From Prorocentrum cordatum (Eukaryota; Sar; Dinophyceae; Prorocentrales; Prorocentraceae): a DNA stretch of 64,000 nt. How positions within the stretch are numbered: position 1 is the first letter of the stretch; the number at the start of each line of letters is the position of its first letter. Below are positions 42,080 to 51,772 of the stretch, piece after piece. Where the stretch lies: NCBI GenBank assembly GCA_963575745.1, contig CAUYUJ010016475.1, forward strand, positions 1-64,000. The letters run 5' to 3'. The notes below the pieces were generated by a model. It was not told the origin of the DNA. It worked only from the letters and a program-made list of their open reading frames with translations, and searched no databases. Made by a program: the position numbers and the translations under genes.

Positions 42080-42890
42080 AAAGGGATGGTGGGATGGGGG
42101 CGCATCGGGTTGGCCGTGCATGTTCCAAATGTGGAGGCACAGTGTATGTTGTATGGTTTTTTGACAGGGATGCTGGGGGGGTGGGAGCATGGGTCCTGGT
42201 TGGCCGCCTGTCGCCTAGGGGAGAGGGTGTATATTGATAGGGAAGAATGATCAAACTATCGCCGAAGGGGAAGGGGGGCTCTTGGAAGAGGGAAGCAGGA
42301 CATCGTTAGACCGCCTGCGCCCAGAGGGCTGGCGGAATTTACGAGGGTTTGTGGCCTCGGAGGCGCGAGTCTCATATATTTTCACGTGTCCCACGCACCC
42401 CCGGGAGTTCAGAGCACGCGATCCGAGGGGGATAATTGGCTGGTTTGGGACTCTCCCCTTCGCGCGGACTTCAACCATTTACAGTAGGAAGCAGAAAGCA
42501 GGACTGTAGCATCGGAGACTTGAAACTGCAATTGGTGCAGGGAACAGCAACTTCGTCCTACAGCCTGGTGGCCCCACAACGGGGCTGGCGGATTCTGAGA
42601 CATCGGTGTAGACTTTCCCCGATCTTCGTCTGGAAACATCGCTCGGATGCTCCTGGAGAAGCTCTAGGCGCATGCTGCGATTCGTTTTACAAGTGCCCAA
42701 ACGGCCTGGGAAGGCTCGCAAGGGCCCCAAGGCAGCTCCAGTAGCGCCTTGAGAGACACACACAAACAACACACACACATGCACGTAACACAAATCAGTC
42801 CTTTGCAGGAGAACAGTTTGTACAACAATTGTGTGTTGAATGGCAGAATTTTTTTCCGATGCCTCTCAGGCTGTCCTCGAGACCTCGGGC
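42080..42890. other. Spacer with dispersed repeat copy 2 (42275-42385)
   Basis: The 42275-42385 segment matches 25215-25320. The rest is unique, with ACACACACA near 42745-42785. No gene is seen. Confidence 0.5.
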
Positions 42891-43640
42891 GGGTTCCGGG
42901 AGGGCTCCAAGAGGGCCGAACATTTAACACACGTTTCGCACAAGCCGATGATTCGTCAAGGACGATATTGTGTTCAATGTGTGTTAAAGTCTGGGCACTC
43001 TTGGGACTCTCGTGGGACTTCGACAGGCTCCCAGGAGAGCTCTCCAAGACGACCTGGGGGGGACTTGATGGAGCCCCAAGGGAGCTCCGGGAGCGCCCCA
43101 AGAGACCCAACAATTCAGGATCATGTGACACAACGCCGTCCCTGACGAGGCTGAGCGCGCGCGCGCTTTGTTTTAGTGTTATATATACGCACATACGGGA
43201 GATCCCGGGTCCAGTGCTCCACCGAGGTGCCTCCATTGTGCGTTTCCAGGTTCCCCACCGTTGGGGCCTCCAAGACCGCCCAGAGAGGGTCTCAAGACGG
43301 CCAGGAGAGGCCCAAGAACGTTCGAAGACACACGCTGGATAGCTTTTAAGTCGGTCCAAGAAGGCCCCGAAACGTTCCAAAGGGCGCTAAGAGGACCCCC
43401 AACAGGGCCCCAGGAGGCCAAGTTCATGTATTCTCCTTTGGTGTTTAAGCGAGTTTAGCGTGATCGCTTGCTCGGCCTGCCACTGCTCCAAGACGGTCCC
43501 CAAGACGGCACGAACACAGTCCAAGGGGCCTCTTTGACCGCCCCACAAAGACCCAAGAGAGAGCCACGATTGCCCAAGAGGCCTCCAGGACGGCCCAAGA
43601 GGCCCTCGACGCGGCCCCAAGAGAGGGTCCACAGCCATTT
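42890..43640 (-). repeat. GCCCCAAGAGGGCC degenerate repeats (inverted CTCTTGGGGC family)
   Basis: Words such as GCTCCAAGAGGGCC, GCCCCAAGAGACCC and GGCCCAAGAGGCCC recur irregularly, broken by about 100 bases of other sequence near 43150-43240. Confidence 0.6.
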
Positions 43641-43649
43641 GGGCTCAAG
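43628..43649 (+). other. Candidate spliced-leader relic
   Basis: TCC, then AGCCATTT, then GGCTCAAG match the leader, with three differences in 22 bases. It lies about 370 bases upstream of the glycosyltransferase-like gene, with a MITE between. Confidence 0.5.
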
Positions 43650-43689
43650 CTACCCCGCCCGCCGAACACGCTTCAGGCAAACCAATTCA

Positions 43690-43815
43690 CGGGGCCGTCT
43701 GCGCCGACATTGGCGCGTTAAGGTCGCGCGTTGGCGCCCTCGTTTCCGATGTGGCGTGCCGCGCTGGCGGTCCGCGCAAGCAACCGCGCAAGGTCGCTAC
43801 GTTGTCTCGCGCACG
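43690..43815. repeat. Dispersed ~120-bp repeat, copy 2
   Basis: Matches 31930-32050 (GTGCCGCGCTGGCGGTCCGC and flanks). Confidence 0.75.
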
Positions 43816-43831
43816 ACCCGATCCTCCTCTA

Positions 43832-43982
43832 GGGGGCCACATGCTAACCCTACTGCTACCCCCCACGATTTCCGAGGGGGAGGGTGGAGTTCTCTTCGTT
43901 CGGGAGCTCCCAGGCGAAGTGAACTCCACCCTCCCCCTCAGAAATCGTGGGGGGTAGGGGTAGGGTTCGCATGTGACCCCCC
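43832..43982. mobile_element. TA-flanked MITE with ~60-bp inverted repeats
   Basis: The left arm (43832-43892: GGGGGCCACATGC, ACCCCCCACGATTTCCGAGG, GGGAGGGTGGAGTTC) is repeated inverted at 43921-43982 with about four differences and one small indel. A 28-base loop separates the arms. TA stands at both ends (43830-43831 and 43983-43984), the target duplication expected of Tc1/mariner-type non-autonomous elements. Confidence 0.85.
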
Positions 43983-44021
43983 TATCTTCGTCGCTCACAC
44001 ACTCCTCAGACCTGCCCTCGC

Positions 44022-45128
44022 ATGACGGGCGGGTTGCTCGGCCTCTTGCTGGCGGGCTGCCTGCCGCGGTGGAGCAGCGCCATCGCCGCGGCGGGCCTTC
44101 GCACCGGGCCGCCCAGGGCGGGTGCGGCGCGGGGCGGCCCGCAGCGTGCGCTGGGGGGGGGGGGGGAGGGCCGGTGGCGCCCGCTCCGAGGGCGGCGATC
44201 TGCTTCGCGGGGGGGTTCCGCACCTTCGCGCGGACGGCGCAGTTGCACAAGCAGAGGTCGGAGGAGGTAAATTTACCCATGCCGCTGCCCTTCCCTCGTT
44301 TTCGCCTTGGAGAGCCTCCTGGGAGGCCCTCGTCGCCACCGCTGGATTCGCCTCGGCATTTCGGCCAGAACGCACCCTGCGAGAGGTGCGCGGGGCAGCA
44401 GTATCAGTACTTTCGGGTTTCCCCAAGACCCAAGGCTGATCGATCCCTGGCCGGCGGCGGACTCGTTCATGTTCTTTGAGATGACGGACACATTTTCTCC
44501 AGGAAAAATTAACAGTCGCAACCGCAGTGCAGAGCTCGACCTGGTCCGTGATGTGCTGAGGCCCATCGACGTACAGACCTACACGCAGGCGGAGGCGCGC
44601 GTGCACCAGCAGGGGATCCAGTGCTTCTCCAGCCCGACGCTTTCGCACCAGATGTGGACCATCAAAGAGTGTTTCGGCATGGTGACGCGGCACGAGAAGG
44701 CAATGCGCGCGACGTACACGTGGTTTGTCCGGGCGCGTCCAGACACTCGCCCCCAGCATGTCTTGCCCGTGGACGTCTTCATGGGGCACACGGCACCCGG
44801 CGAGAAGGTCGCGTGGCGCCGATATTACAGCGGCGGATCCGACTGTCTGAGCGTGATGACTCGCGCCGCCGCCACGTCCCTCGGGCGGGCCCACGACAGC
44901 CTGTTCCTCTCCGCCAGGTCGGGCCTGTGCGGCTTCGGGGCATCGGACGCCGCCGGGCAGCCAGTCAGGAACACACTGCAGGCGACCTGCGGGCCATCGT
45001 GGCATGGTAAGCCGTACCCAAAGCACTTCGGCATGTGCCCAGTGTGTTTCGTCTGGCTGGCGTGGGCCTCAGACAACGTGACTGTTATGTTTGATGACAG
45101 GGTCAGCGCCAACCCTATCCGCCCGTGA
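44022..45128 (+). CDS. Putative secretory glycosyltransferase-like protein, two exons
   Basis: ATG at 44022 gives a hydrophobic start MTGGLLGLLLAGCLPRWSSA, a likely signal peptide or anchor. A second frame then carries RAAICFAGGFRTFARTAQLH (about 44190-44250). The two are separated by a run of 14 G at about 44150-44164, where one or two bases of length error or mutation would join them. A donor-like GAG|GTAAAT occurs at about 44268 and an acceptor-like GGGGCAG at 44398. Exon 2 runs to the stop at 45126 and contains DSFMFFEMTDTFSP, TYTWFVRARPDTRP (44715-44757) and SDCLSVMTRAAA. A CFxGxxRT start with a later W-hV-R-RPD motif resembles glycosyltransferase-like proteins abundant in algae. The catalytic residues are not established. 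Cys-rich C-terminus (GMCPVCFVW). A MITE ends 39 bases before the ATG. Confidence 0.5.
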
Positions 45129-45289
45129 CCGGCATGCTCGATGCCAGCGTCAGTGCCAGCCGTCTCCGCCCGTTTCGGCGGCAGACCGCCTCGTCAAAGT
45201 GGCCGCTGGGTCAGGGACTGATCTCAAAAAGCCCTCTGCGCCACCAGTTATTCAATCGCTACGCTCATTCCGCCGGCCCGTAATGTACC

Positions 45290-45860
45290 ATCGCAGGCGT
45301 TTGCCTGCACGTTCATGGCCTCTTGGGGCCTCTTGCGGTTCGTTTGGGGGCCTCTCGATGCACCTTTTTGGGCCTCTCGGGGGCCTCGTGCGGCCTCCAG
45401 GGGGCCTCCGGGGCTCTCTTTGGAGCCTTTTGGGGCCTCTCCGGGGCCTCCTGGAGCGGAGGGCTCGAATTGGTTGTTCGTGCTCCCCCTCTTTGGCTCC
45501 TCTTGGGGCCGTCTTGGGGCCCTCTTAGGCGATCTCGGGCGCGTTTTGGAGCCCTTGTGGGCCGCTCTGGGGCCCTCTTGGGGGCCTCTTGGGCAGTCGA
45601 GGGCGATCTCGGAGGCATCTTGGGCTGTCTCGGAGCGTCGGGAAGCCGAAAAGACGAGAACGCCCAAATCCATCAAAAACAGAAGGGGAATCGATGAATT
45701 TTGCCTCTGGGGGCCCTCTGGGGAGTGCTCTTGGACGCCTCTTGGGCCGTCTGGGAGCCATCTTGAGCGTCCTGGAGCGATCTTGTCGGTCCATCTGGGC
45801 GGCCTGTTGGGGGCCTCTGGGCCGCTCTTGAGGCTCATGGGAGGCCCTGAGGGCGGCGCC
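45290..45860 (+). repeat. GGCCTCTTGGGGCCTCT degenerate repeats
   Basis: The clearest block of this family: GGCCTCTTGGGGCCTCTTGC, GGCCTCTCGGGGGCCTCG and so on, at irregular 15-25-base spacing, with strong G/T over A/C asymmetry on the plus strand. Confidence 0.75.
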
Positions 45861-46139
45861 CAGGAGCGGAACCATCTTTGACGGGGACTGCCCAGGACCT
45901 GCTTGGGGTACTTCTTCGGCCGCGGACCCCCAGGGGCCGCCCCGCGCGCGCGATCTAGACATACCGTCTTACCAGTCACCGGAGACTTTAGCACGCCCAC
46001 TTCAACTTGTGCCTCAGGGCACGTTGCCGGATATAAAAGCAGAGGCAGAGAGAGAGGGGGGGAGAAGGGGAGAGAGAGAGAGAGAGAGAGATGGATGGGT
46101 ACAAGGGGCTGGGTGATGGGGGAGAGAAGGCATGCGGGG
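45861..46139. other. Spacer with (GA)n
   Basis: (GA)n at 46040-46092. No gene is seen. Confidence 0.5.
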
Positions 46140-46490
46140 CGAAGTGGTGTATCTAACATGATTGTCCCGAGCTGGCACCAATTGTTTTTACGCGTCCAGG
46201 CCACACAGGGGGATATCTAACATGGTTGTCCCGACCAATGGCCACGTGTTTTAACGTGTCCACTCCGCCCAGGGGTGTATCTAACATGGTTGCTCAGAGC
46301 TGGTCCCACGTGTTTTCACGTGTCCAGGCCACCCAGGGGAGTATCTAACATGATTGTCCCGAATTGGAGCCACGTGGTTTTACGTGTCCAGGCCGCCCTC
46401 GGGGGGGTATTTGACATGGCGGAGCCAGGTGCTTTAACGTGTCCAGGCCACCTAAGGGGTATCTAACATGGGCCTCCTGGGGCCTTCCTG
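46140..46490 (+). repeat. ~62-bp CACGTG-containing tandem array, about six units
   Basis: GTATCTAACATG starts units at about 46149, 46213, 46276, 46341, 46409 (GTATTTGACATG) and 46458. Each carries CCACGTGTTTT(A/C)ACGTGTCC and AGGCCACCCAGGGG. Confidence 0.9.
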
Positions 46491-46509
46491 GGGGCCTAGA
46501 ACGGACGTC

Positions 46510-47450
46510 TAACATGAAGATGTGTTGAGGATGTCTCGAGCGAACCACTTGTGTTCACGTGTCCAGTTCGCTCAGGCGGATGTCTAGCATGAGGTGGCAC
46601 GTCCATTGGTACGTTCCGTAACGCGTCTCTGGCACGTCCCGCGGTGCGCGGTGCGTCCCGTTGGCACGTCCCCAGGCACGTCCCCTGGCGCGTCCTTTGG
46701 GACGTTCCGCGGCGCGTCCTCCTGGCATGTTCCCCTGTCAATTAGCCCTGGGGCAGCTATTATGTTCTCAGGCAGCTCGAGCTTAAGATCCAGATCAGTT
46801 CGGTCAGGAGTCGGATGCAAAGGAGGACTCGATCCACAAGACAATGGAGCAGAATCGCGGCATGGCACATCGCAGTTCAGCACGGCGCAGCACAGCACAG
46901 CCCTCGGCATGGTACATCAAGATCGATACACTCAGCACTGCAATTTCGCACGTTCCGTGGCGCGTCCCATGGCGAGCCCCTCTGGCACGTCTCGCGGCGC
47001 GTCCCCTGGCACGTCCCGTAGCACATCCATTGGCACGTTCCGTAGCGCGTCCCCTTGGCACGTCCCGCGGTGCGGCCCCATGGTACGTCCCCTGGCGCGT
47101 CGCCTGGCGCGTCCTTTGGGACGTTCCGCGGCGTGTCCTCCTAGCATGTCCCCCCTATGAATTAGCTCTCGGGCAGCTACGACGTGCTCAGGCAACTCGA
47201 GCTTAAGATCCAGATCAGTTCGGTCAGGAGTCGGATGCAAAGGAGGACTCGATCCACAACGCTATAGAGCAGACTCGCGGCATGGCACATCGCAGTTCAG
47301 CACGGCGCAGCACAGCACAGCCCTCGGCATGGTACATCAAGATCGATACACTCAGCATTGCGTTTGCCCGTCGCCCAATCTGGTGTGTTCGAAACGTTGC
47401 CATGTCTTCATTTCTAATCCTTTCCGGGTTTGTGGGCCGATCATGTTTAA
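46510..47450 (+). repeat. Tandem duplication of the 530-bp block, copies 2 and 3
   Basis: GGATGCAAAGGAGGACTCG occurs at about 46813 and 47233 (420 apart) in nearly identical 200-base contexts, and once more at 41858. The GGCACGTCCCNTGGCGCGTCC middle repeats internally at about 20-base spacing. Confidence 0.9.
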
Positions 47451-47459
47451 ACACATGCC

Positions 47460-48185
47460 GATATGTGTATTGTTTTCGTCCGTTTTCAATCATCACCACC
47501 ACCAGTTAAGGTCTGGGAGAAGGCCCCCGCTGAAGGGAAGACACCGCCGTGCGACGCGGCAGAGAGAGAGAGAGGGAAAGAGAGAGAGAGAGAGAGATAC
47601 AGAAAGAAGGAGAGAGGGAGGAAGGGAGCGGAGCGCGTGCAGAGAGAGGGCTGACGATTGTAATGATGAGTTTCGCAGAGGAGGGATTCGGCCCCGAACC
47701 CCAGTGGACGCGTACGTTTGAGAGTCCCTGCGTTAAGAGATTTGGGGCCACATTGAGCGGTCGATCTTGGACTTCGCGGGATGCCCAAGACTCGAGTTTA
47801 GAATGCTGGTGAGGACGGTGCACCTTTCCTCACATCCTCCGATGCGGTTTTTCCGGGACAGGGCTTGGGCCTAGGATTCTCTTTTGGTGTGGTAATTTGT
47901 CCCCGGTGCCATGTTGGGGGTGGGCCGATGGACTCTTTCTTGGACGGATATCGAGGTCGAGGTGGGTCGGCGGATAAACAATTGAGGATGTCTCAGTCGA
48001 AACGCTTGTACAAAACATAGGATCAAGTGTATACATTTTCGTTTGTTACGGATGTCTCGAGCGAAACGGTTGGTTTGCAGAGTTTGTTGAGGATGCCTTG
48101 ATCAAATCACTGGTTTTGTCCTACAGATTTCTCTTCTCCTCGGGGCCAGAATTCAAAGGATGTCTCAGGCGAAATGCTTGCCGTA
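47460..48185. other. Spacer with (GA)n and GATGTCTCGAGCGAAACG fragments
   Basis: (GA)n at 47560-47602. GGATGTCTC...CGAAACG words at 47988 and 48050 belong to the block at 41540 and 46510. No gene is seen. Confidence 0.5.
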
Positions 48186-48189
48186 GTCC

Positions 48190-48910
48190 TTTTCGCTTCA
48201 GGGTGGAACAAGAGTGAAAGCACGTGAGTCCCTTTCGTTTCAGGGCGCGGCAAGCGTGAAGTCACGTGGGTCCCAGTCGCCTCAGGGCAGAGCAAGAGTG
48301 AAAAGACGTGGTCCTTTTCGCCTCTGGGCGGAGCAAGCGTGAAAACACTCCCTTACGCTTGCTCCGCGAAAAGGACACACCTGATTTCACGCTTGCTGCG
48401 CTCTATGGCGAAAGGGACCCACGTGTTTTCACGCTTGTTGCGCTTGGGAGCGAGAGGGGCCCACGTGTTTTCACGCTTGTTCCGCTCTTGGGCGACAGGG
48501 GCCCCACGCGTTTTCACGTTTCATGCTCTCTGGAGCGAAAGAGATCCACGTGATGTCACGCTTGCGGCGCTCTGGGTCGAAAGGGGCCCGCGTGTTGTCA
48601 CGCGTCCTGGCCACCCACGGGCGGTCTCCCCCTTTCAAATGTGAGGAAGGGCATTCAACAAATCGGCACTCGATGCATAATCACTTGGCACGTTCCGTCT
48701 TGGGGCCCTGGGGAGGCCTCCTGGGGCTTCCTGGGGGAGGCCCACGTGTTTTCACGCTCATTGCACTCCGGGGCAGGAGGGCCCCCCGTGTGTTCATGCT
48801 CTCTCCGCCGCTCCGGGGCGAAAGGGACCCATGTCAGTTCACGCGTGCTGCGTTCTGGGGGCAGGGCACCCGCATGGTTTCACGCCTGCTCCGCTCTGGG
48901 GCGAAGAGGG
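48190..48910. repeat. ~54-bp CACGTG array that inverts at about 48355
   Basis: After 48360 units read CCCACGTGTTTTCACGCTTG, then YGCGCTCTGGGGCGAAAGGG. Before 48350 they occur as the reverse complement (AGCAAGAGTGAAAAGACGTG and similar). The centre, GCGGAGCAAGCGTGAAAAC facing TTACGCTTGCTCCGC, is an inverted repeat. A second group of looser units runs from 48730 to 48910. Confidence 0.85.
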
Positions 48911-49320
48911 GCCCGCGCGGATGCCCGCACAGATCCCGTCGCAGGCCGCTTCGCAAACTACTAGCGGGTCGTTTCGCCCGCTGCTTCTGAAAAAAGGCGA
49001 ATTTTCATCTTACTCCTGCTCTTGGTCATGCTCCTCCCGGGTCCTTCTCATCATCTCTATCTTTCTTCGTTTCTTCCTCCTCTTCCATAGTCAGGGAAGC
49101 GGTGGATGTGGTGTGCGTCGAGAGACTGATGGTTGTGATACAGACGATGGTTGCGATGCCGCATCGTTGACGCCTATCCCGGATACTTCGAGCGTCCACT
49201 GTTTCGCCTGGCTCAAATCTGGTCAAAATCGGTCTCTCTGGACCCCTCCCCGTGGTCATCCTGACTTCCTTTTCGAGGCGGGTCCTGCCGTGGCGACGAG
49301 ATGCCTCCAGTCGAAAAAAC
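48911..49320. other. Unclassified spacer
   Basis: Moderate GC with no gene or named repeat recognised. Confidence 0.4.
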
Positions 49321-49324
49321 ATGT

Positions 49325-49480
49325 GTAAACATATTATGTTGGAGGTCCGCGCGGATTTCTTGGACCTGCGCTGCAACCCCCTGACGGCGCCTCCAGCGCC
49401 GCCCCTGGCGCGCTCTGCGCGACAAGGAGGGGGGGGGTCTGGCGCTAAGCCAATGTCTGGGACACGGCAGATGCGCGGAG
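49325..49480. mobile_element. Short inverted-repeat element, copy 2 of 3
   Basis: GTCCGCGCGGATTTCTTGG, CTGCGCTG, GACGGCGCC and GGCGCGCTCTGCGCG match copy 1. The right end has diverged. Confidence 0.65.
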
Positions 49481-49484
49481 AAGG

Positions 49485-50270
49485 AGTGGAGCACGTATGC
49501 AACTGCATGACGTCTAGGGGTTGTACGGTCGGGAACTTTTGGGTAGCGTGTCGCTCCGCCGGTTCTGGCCCACCACGCTTTGGCGCGACACGTTATCCAT
49601 TTCCTAGTCCCGCAGCGTCAACGTCCCGAGCTTTCCCGAGCTCCCGCCCCGCGGAGTGGAGCGATACGCAAGTTTCCCGCTCGCAAGGCATAGCAGCATA
49701 TATTGTCGCCAGGCCCACAGCCGCGACTTGCTAAGCAAAAGTTCCTGATCGCATGTTGCAGAGAAGAGGACACTCTGGCCCGAACCCTATTTCGATTTGG
49801 GATATGACGCACACAAGGTGGCCACTTTGCCCCATGGGCTTCCTCCTAGTCTCCCCCCATCGCCTTCCTTGCCTTGTCTCTCCTCTCATTCGTGGCTGGG
49901 CCTCAGCATGGTGGTACCCTCTGTCCCCCAGTGGGGAACCTGGCAGTATTCATCATCAACGCATTGGCTGGGCGCGGGGAGCATAGGACATTAAAGGCGG
50001 ACTCCTACACGGCGGGAGGGCGAGAGAGTGCGGCCAGACAGGCGCCGCAGGGGGAGGGGGCCCCCGCGGGCCCCCCACCGCTCCCCCGGAGAGGCCGTCA
50101 AGGGCGAGGGCATGCCCACGTTCAAGAACCCCTTCGTTACCGGCAGCCAGGGGCTGCGGCCCCCCTCCCTCGACGACACGTAAGCCAAGAGGAAAGAAAG
50201 CACACAGACACAAATAATCGTCGGCCCCCCGGAACCTAGGGGAAAATGCTGGAAGCGGGGGGAGGACGAG
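49485..50270. other. Unclassified spacer
   Basis: No gene is recognised. Long minus-strand frames (49956-50987) run through simple repeats and are not supported. Confidence 0.35.
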
Positions 50271-50360
50271 CATCCAGGACCTTTGCTGGAGTGACCCTTT
50301 GCTGGAGTGACCAGGCACCTTCGGTAACAGCAACCCTTCGCTGGAGTGACCTTTGGTGCG
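50270..50360 (+). repeat. TTTGCTGGAGTGACC short tandem repeat
   Basis: CTTTGCTGGAGTGACC or CTTCGCTGGAGTGACC occurs four times within 90 bases. Confidence 0.8.
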
Positions 50361-50504
50361 GGCTCGCCTGGGCCCCCGATCGCTGAACGCGATGCGATGG
50401 TGGCTGCTTGCTCGCTTGGATTTGGCCACCTGGCACCATTCTGAACCCGCACACTGAAGGCCATCCTTGCCGAGGCACGCTCTTGCGTGCAGCCGATCTC
50501 CCAG

Positions 50505-50560
50505 TTTCGGTACGGTCGACATGTATACGAAAAGAACGGGTACGGAGACCGACAGCTGCT
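50505..50560 (+). repeat. Dispersed GGTACGGTCGACATG repeat, copy 2
   Basis: Matches about 35305-35360 in the 3' flank of the channel gene. Confidence 0.6.
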
Positions 50561-50569
50561 CCTGTCCAC

Positions 50570-50830
50570 TCTGGGCAGGGTTTGGGGATGCGGAAGAACA
50601 GACGCACGGGGATGCGGCCAAAAACTCACCGCATCCTCGTGCGTTTTGTCCCGTATTCCCGAGTTGTTTGTTCCGCATCCCAGTATGTGTTTGTCCGCAT
50701 TCCCCGCGCGTGCTGTTTCCGCAATCCCGTCCGTTTTCTCCGCATCCCCGTGTGGTTTTTCCGCATCCCCGCTTTTTTGTTCCCGCATCCCGACGACCGG
50801 CAGCAGTTTTTGTCCAGTTTGGGTAAGGAT
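50570..50830. repeat. CCGCATCCCCGTGTG minisatellite, inverting once
   Basis: Units of about 22-27 bases (TTTTCCGCATCCCCGTGTGG) fill 50630-50800. The first two units, at 50580-50620, are in the opposite orientation (GGGGATGCGG). Confidence 0.8.
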
Positions 50831-50999
50831 CGTTGTCGGCGTTGCCGCCGAAGTTGTCCATTCGAGACAGGGGGTCCGCCTGCCCGATAGCGGCCGCTGT
50901 CGGTTTTGGACAACGTTTTGGTTCTTGCCAATGTCGCGCGTCCGAATTTCCCAGTCCACGTTCTCGTCCGCCTCCTTGGGACAACAAGAAACTGAATAA

Positions 51000-51150
51000 A
51001 CATCATTTCTCTGAGGTTCGCGCGGGTTTCTTGGATCGGCGTTGGGCCCCCATGGCGGCGCCTCTGGCGCCCACCTCAGCGCGCTCCGCGCGCCGGAGGG
51101 GAAGCCAACGCCTATCCAAGCAGCTCGCGCGGTCTTCGAACATTATTGTG
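51000..51150. mobile_element. Short inverted-repeat element, copy 3 of 3
   Basis: TTCGCGCGGGTTTCTTGGATC at one end (51017) and inverted CTATCCAAGCAGCTCGCGCG at the other (about 51112) bracket a GGCGCC-rich centre, as in copy 1. Confidence 0.7.
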
Positions 51151-51410
51151 AATGTAGTTTATTGTTCTTCTACCCGCCCACTCGTCCCACGGCTACTCCT
51201 CGCCCTCCAGTTATTTATCCTGTGTTCCTCTCCTCCCCCGCTTTTGGTTTTCCTCAGCCGTGCCTTTCCGGTGCCTGGACGTCGTGCAGAGCCACCGATA
51301 GGCGCCCCCAATCACAAACAATGTCCGCGATTCCCAAAATTCCTCTCCCACCCGCTCCCTCTTCTCTCCCATCACCTCCGCTGTAGGAATTTCCGCTAGG
51401 ATTCTGCCCC
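51151..51410. other. Spacer, no gene seen
   Basis: C/T-rich unique sequence. Confidence 0.4.
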
Positions 51411-51725
51411 GTATGGAAGAGAGGGAGAGAGAGAGGAAGTAGAGAGACAAACAAAATGATGATCATTCTAACAGTAAGCAATAACAGGGAAAGAAGAGAG
51501 AGAGAGAGAGGAACAAACACATTAAGACTAAGCAAGTAAAGAAAGAGAGAGAGAGAGACGGGATGTAGAGAGAGGGAAAGAGAAAGAGAGAGGGAGACAG
51601 AGAGAGAGAGAGAACACAACAAACACATACACATACACACAGGGAGACAGAGAGACAAACAGACAGACAGGCAGACAAAGACAGACAGAAAGGCAGGCAG
51701 GCAGACATACTGACAGACAAACAGA
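51411..51725. repeat. Purine and CAGA microsatellites
   Basis: GAGAGA runs between 51420 and 51615, then ACACATACACATACACAC, then (CAGA)n/(GGCA)n to 51722. Confidence 0.9.
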
Positions 51726-51772
51726 GATGATATTCATATCCTTCAAGCCGTGCTTTTGGAGGTTCTTATTCT

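Noticed and set aside
49956-50987. 343- and 322-residue minus-strand ORFs
   Set aside because: They are largely translations of the CCGCATCCCCG minisatellite and GC-rich spacer. There is no family resemblance.
51000-51150. Pol III B-box (GGTTCG start) suggesting a tRNA-derived SINE
   Set aside because: Only GGTTCG matches, the conserved trailing CC of the B-box is missing, and no A-box or tRNA fold is visible. The inverted ends favour a foldback element.
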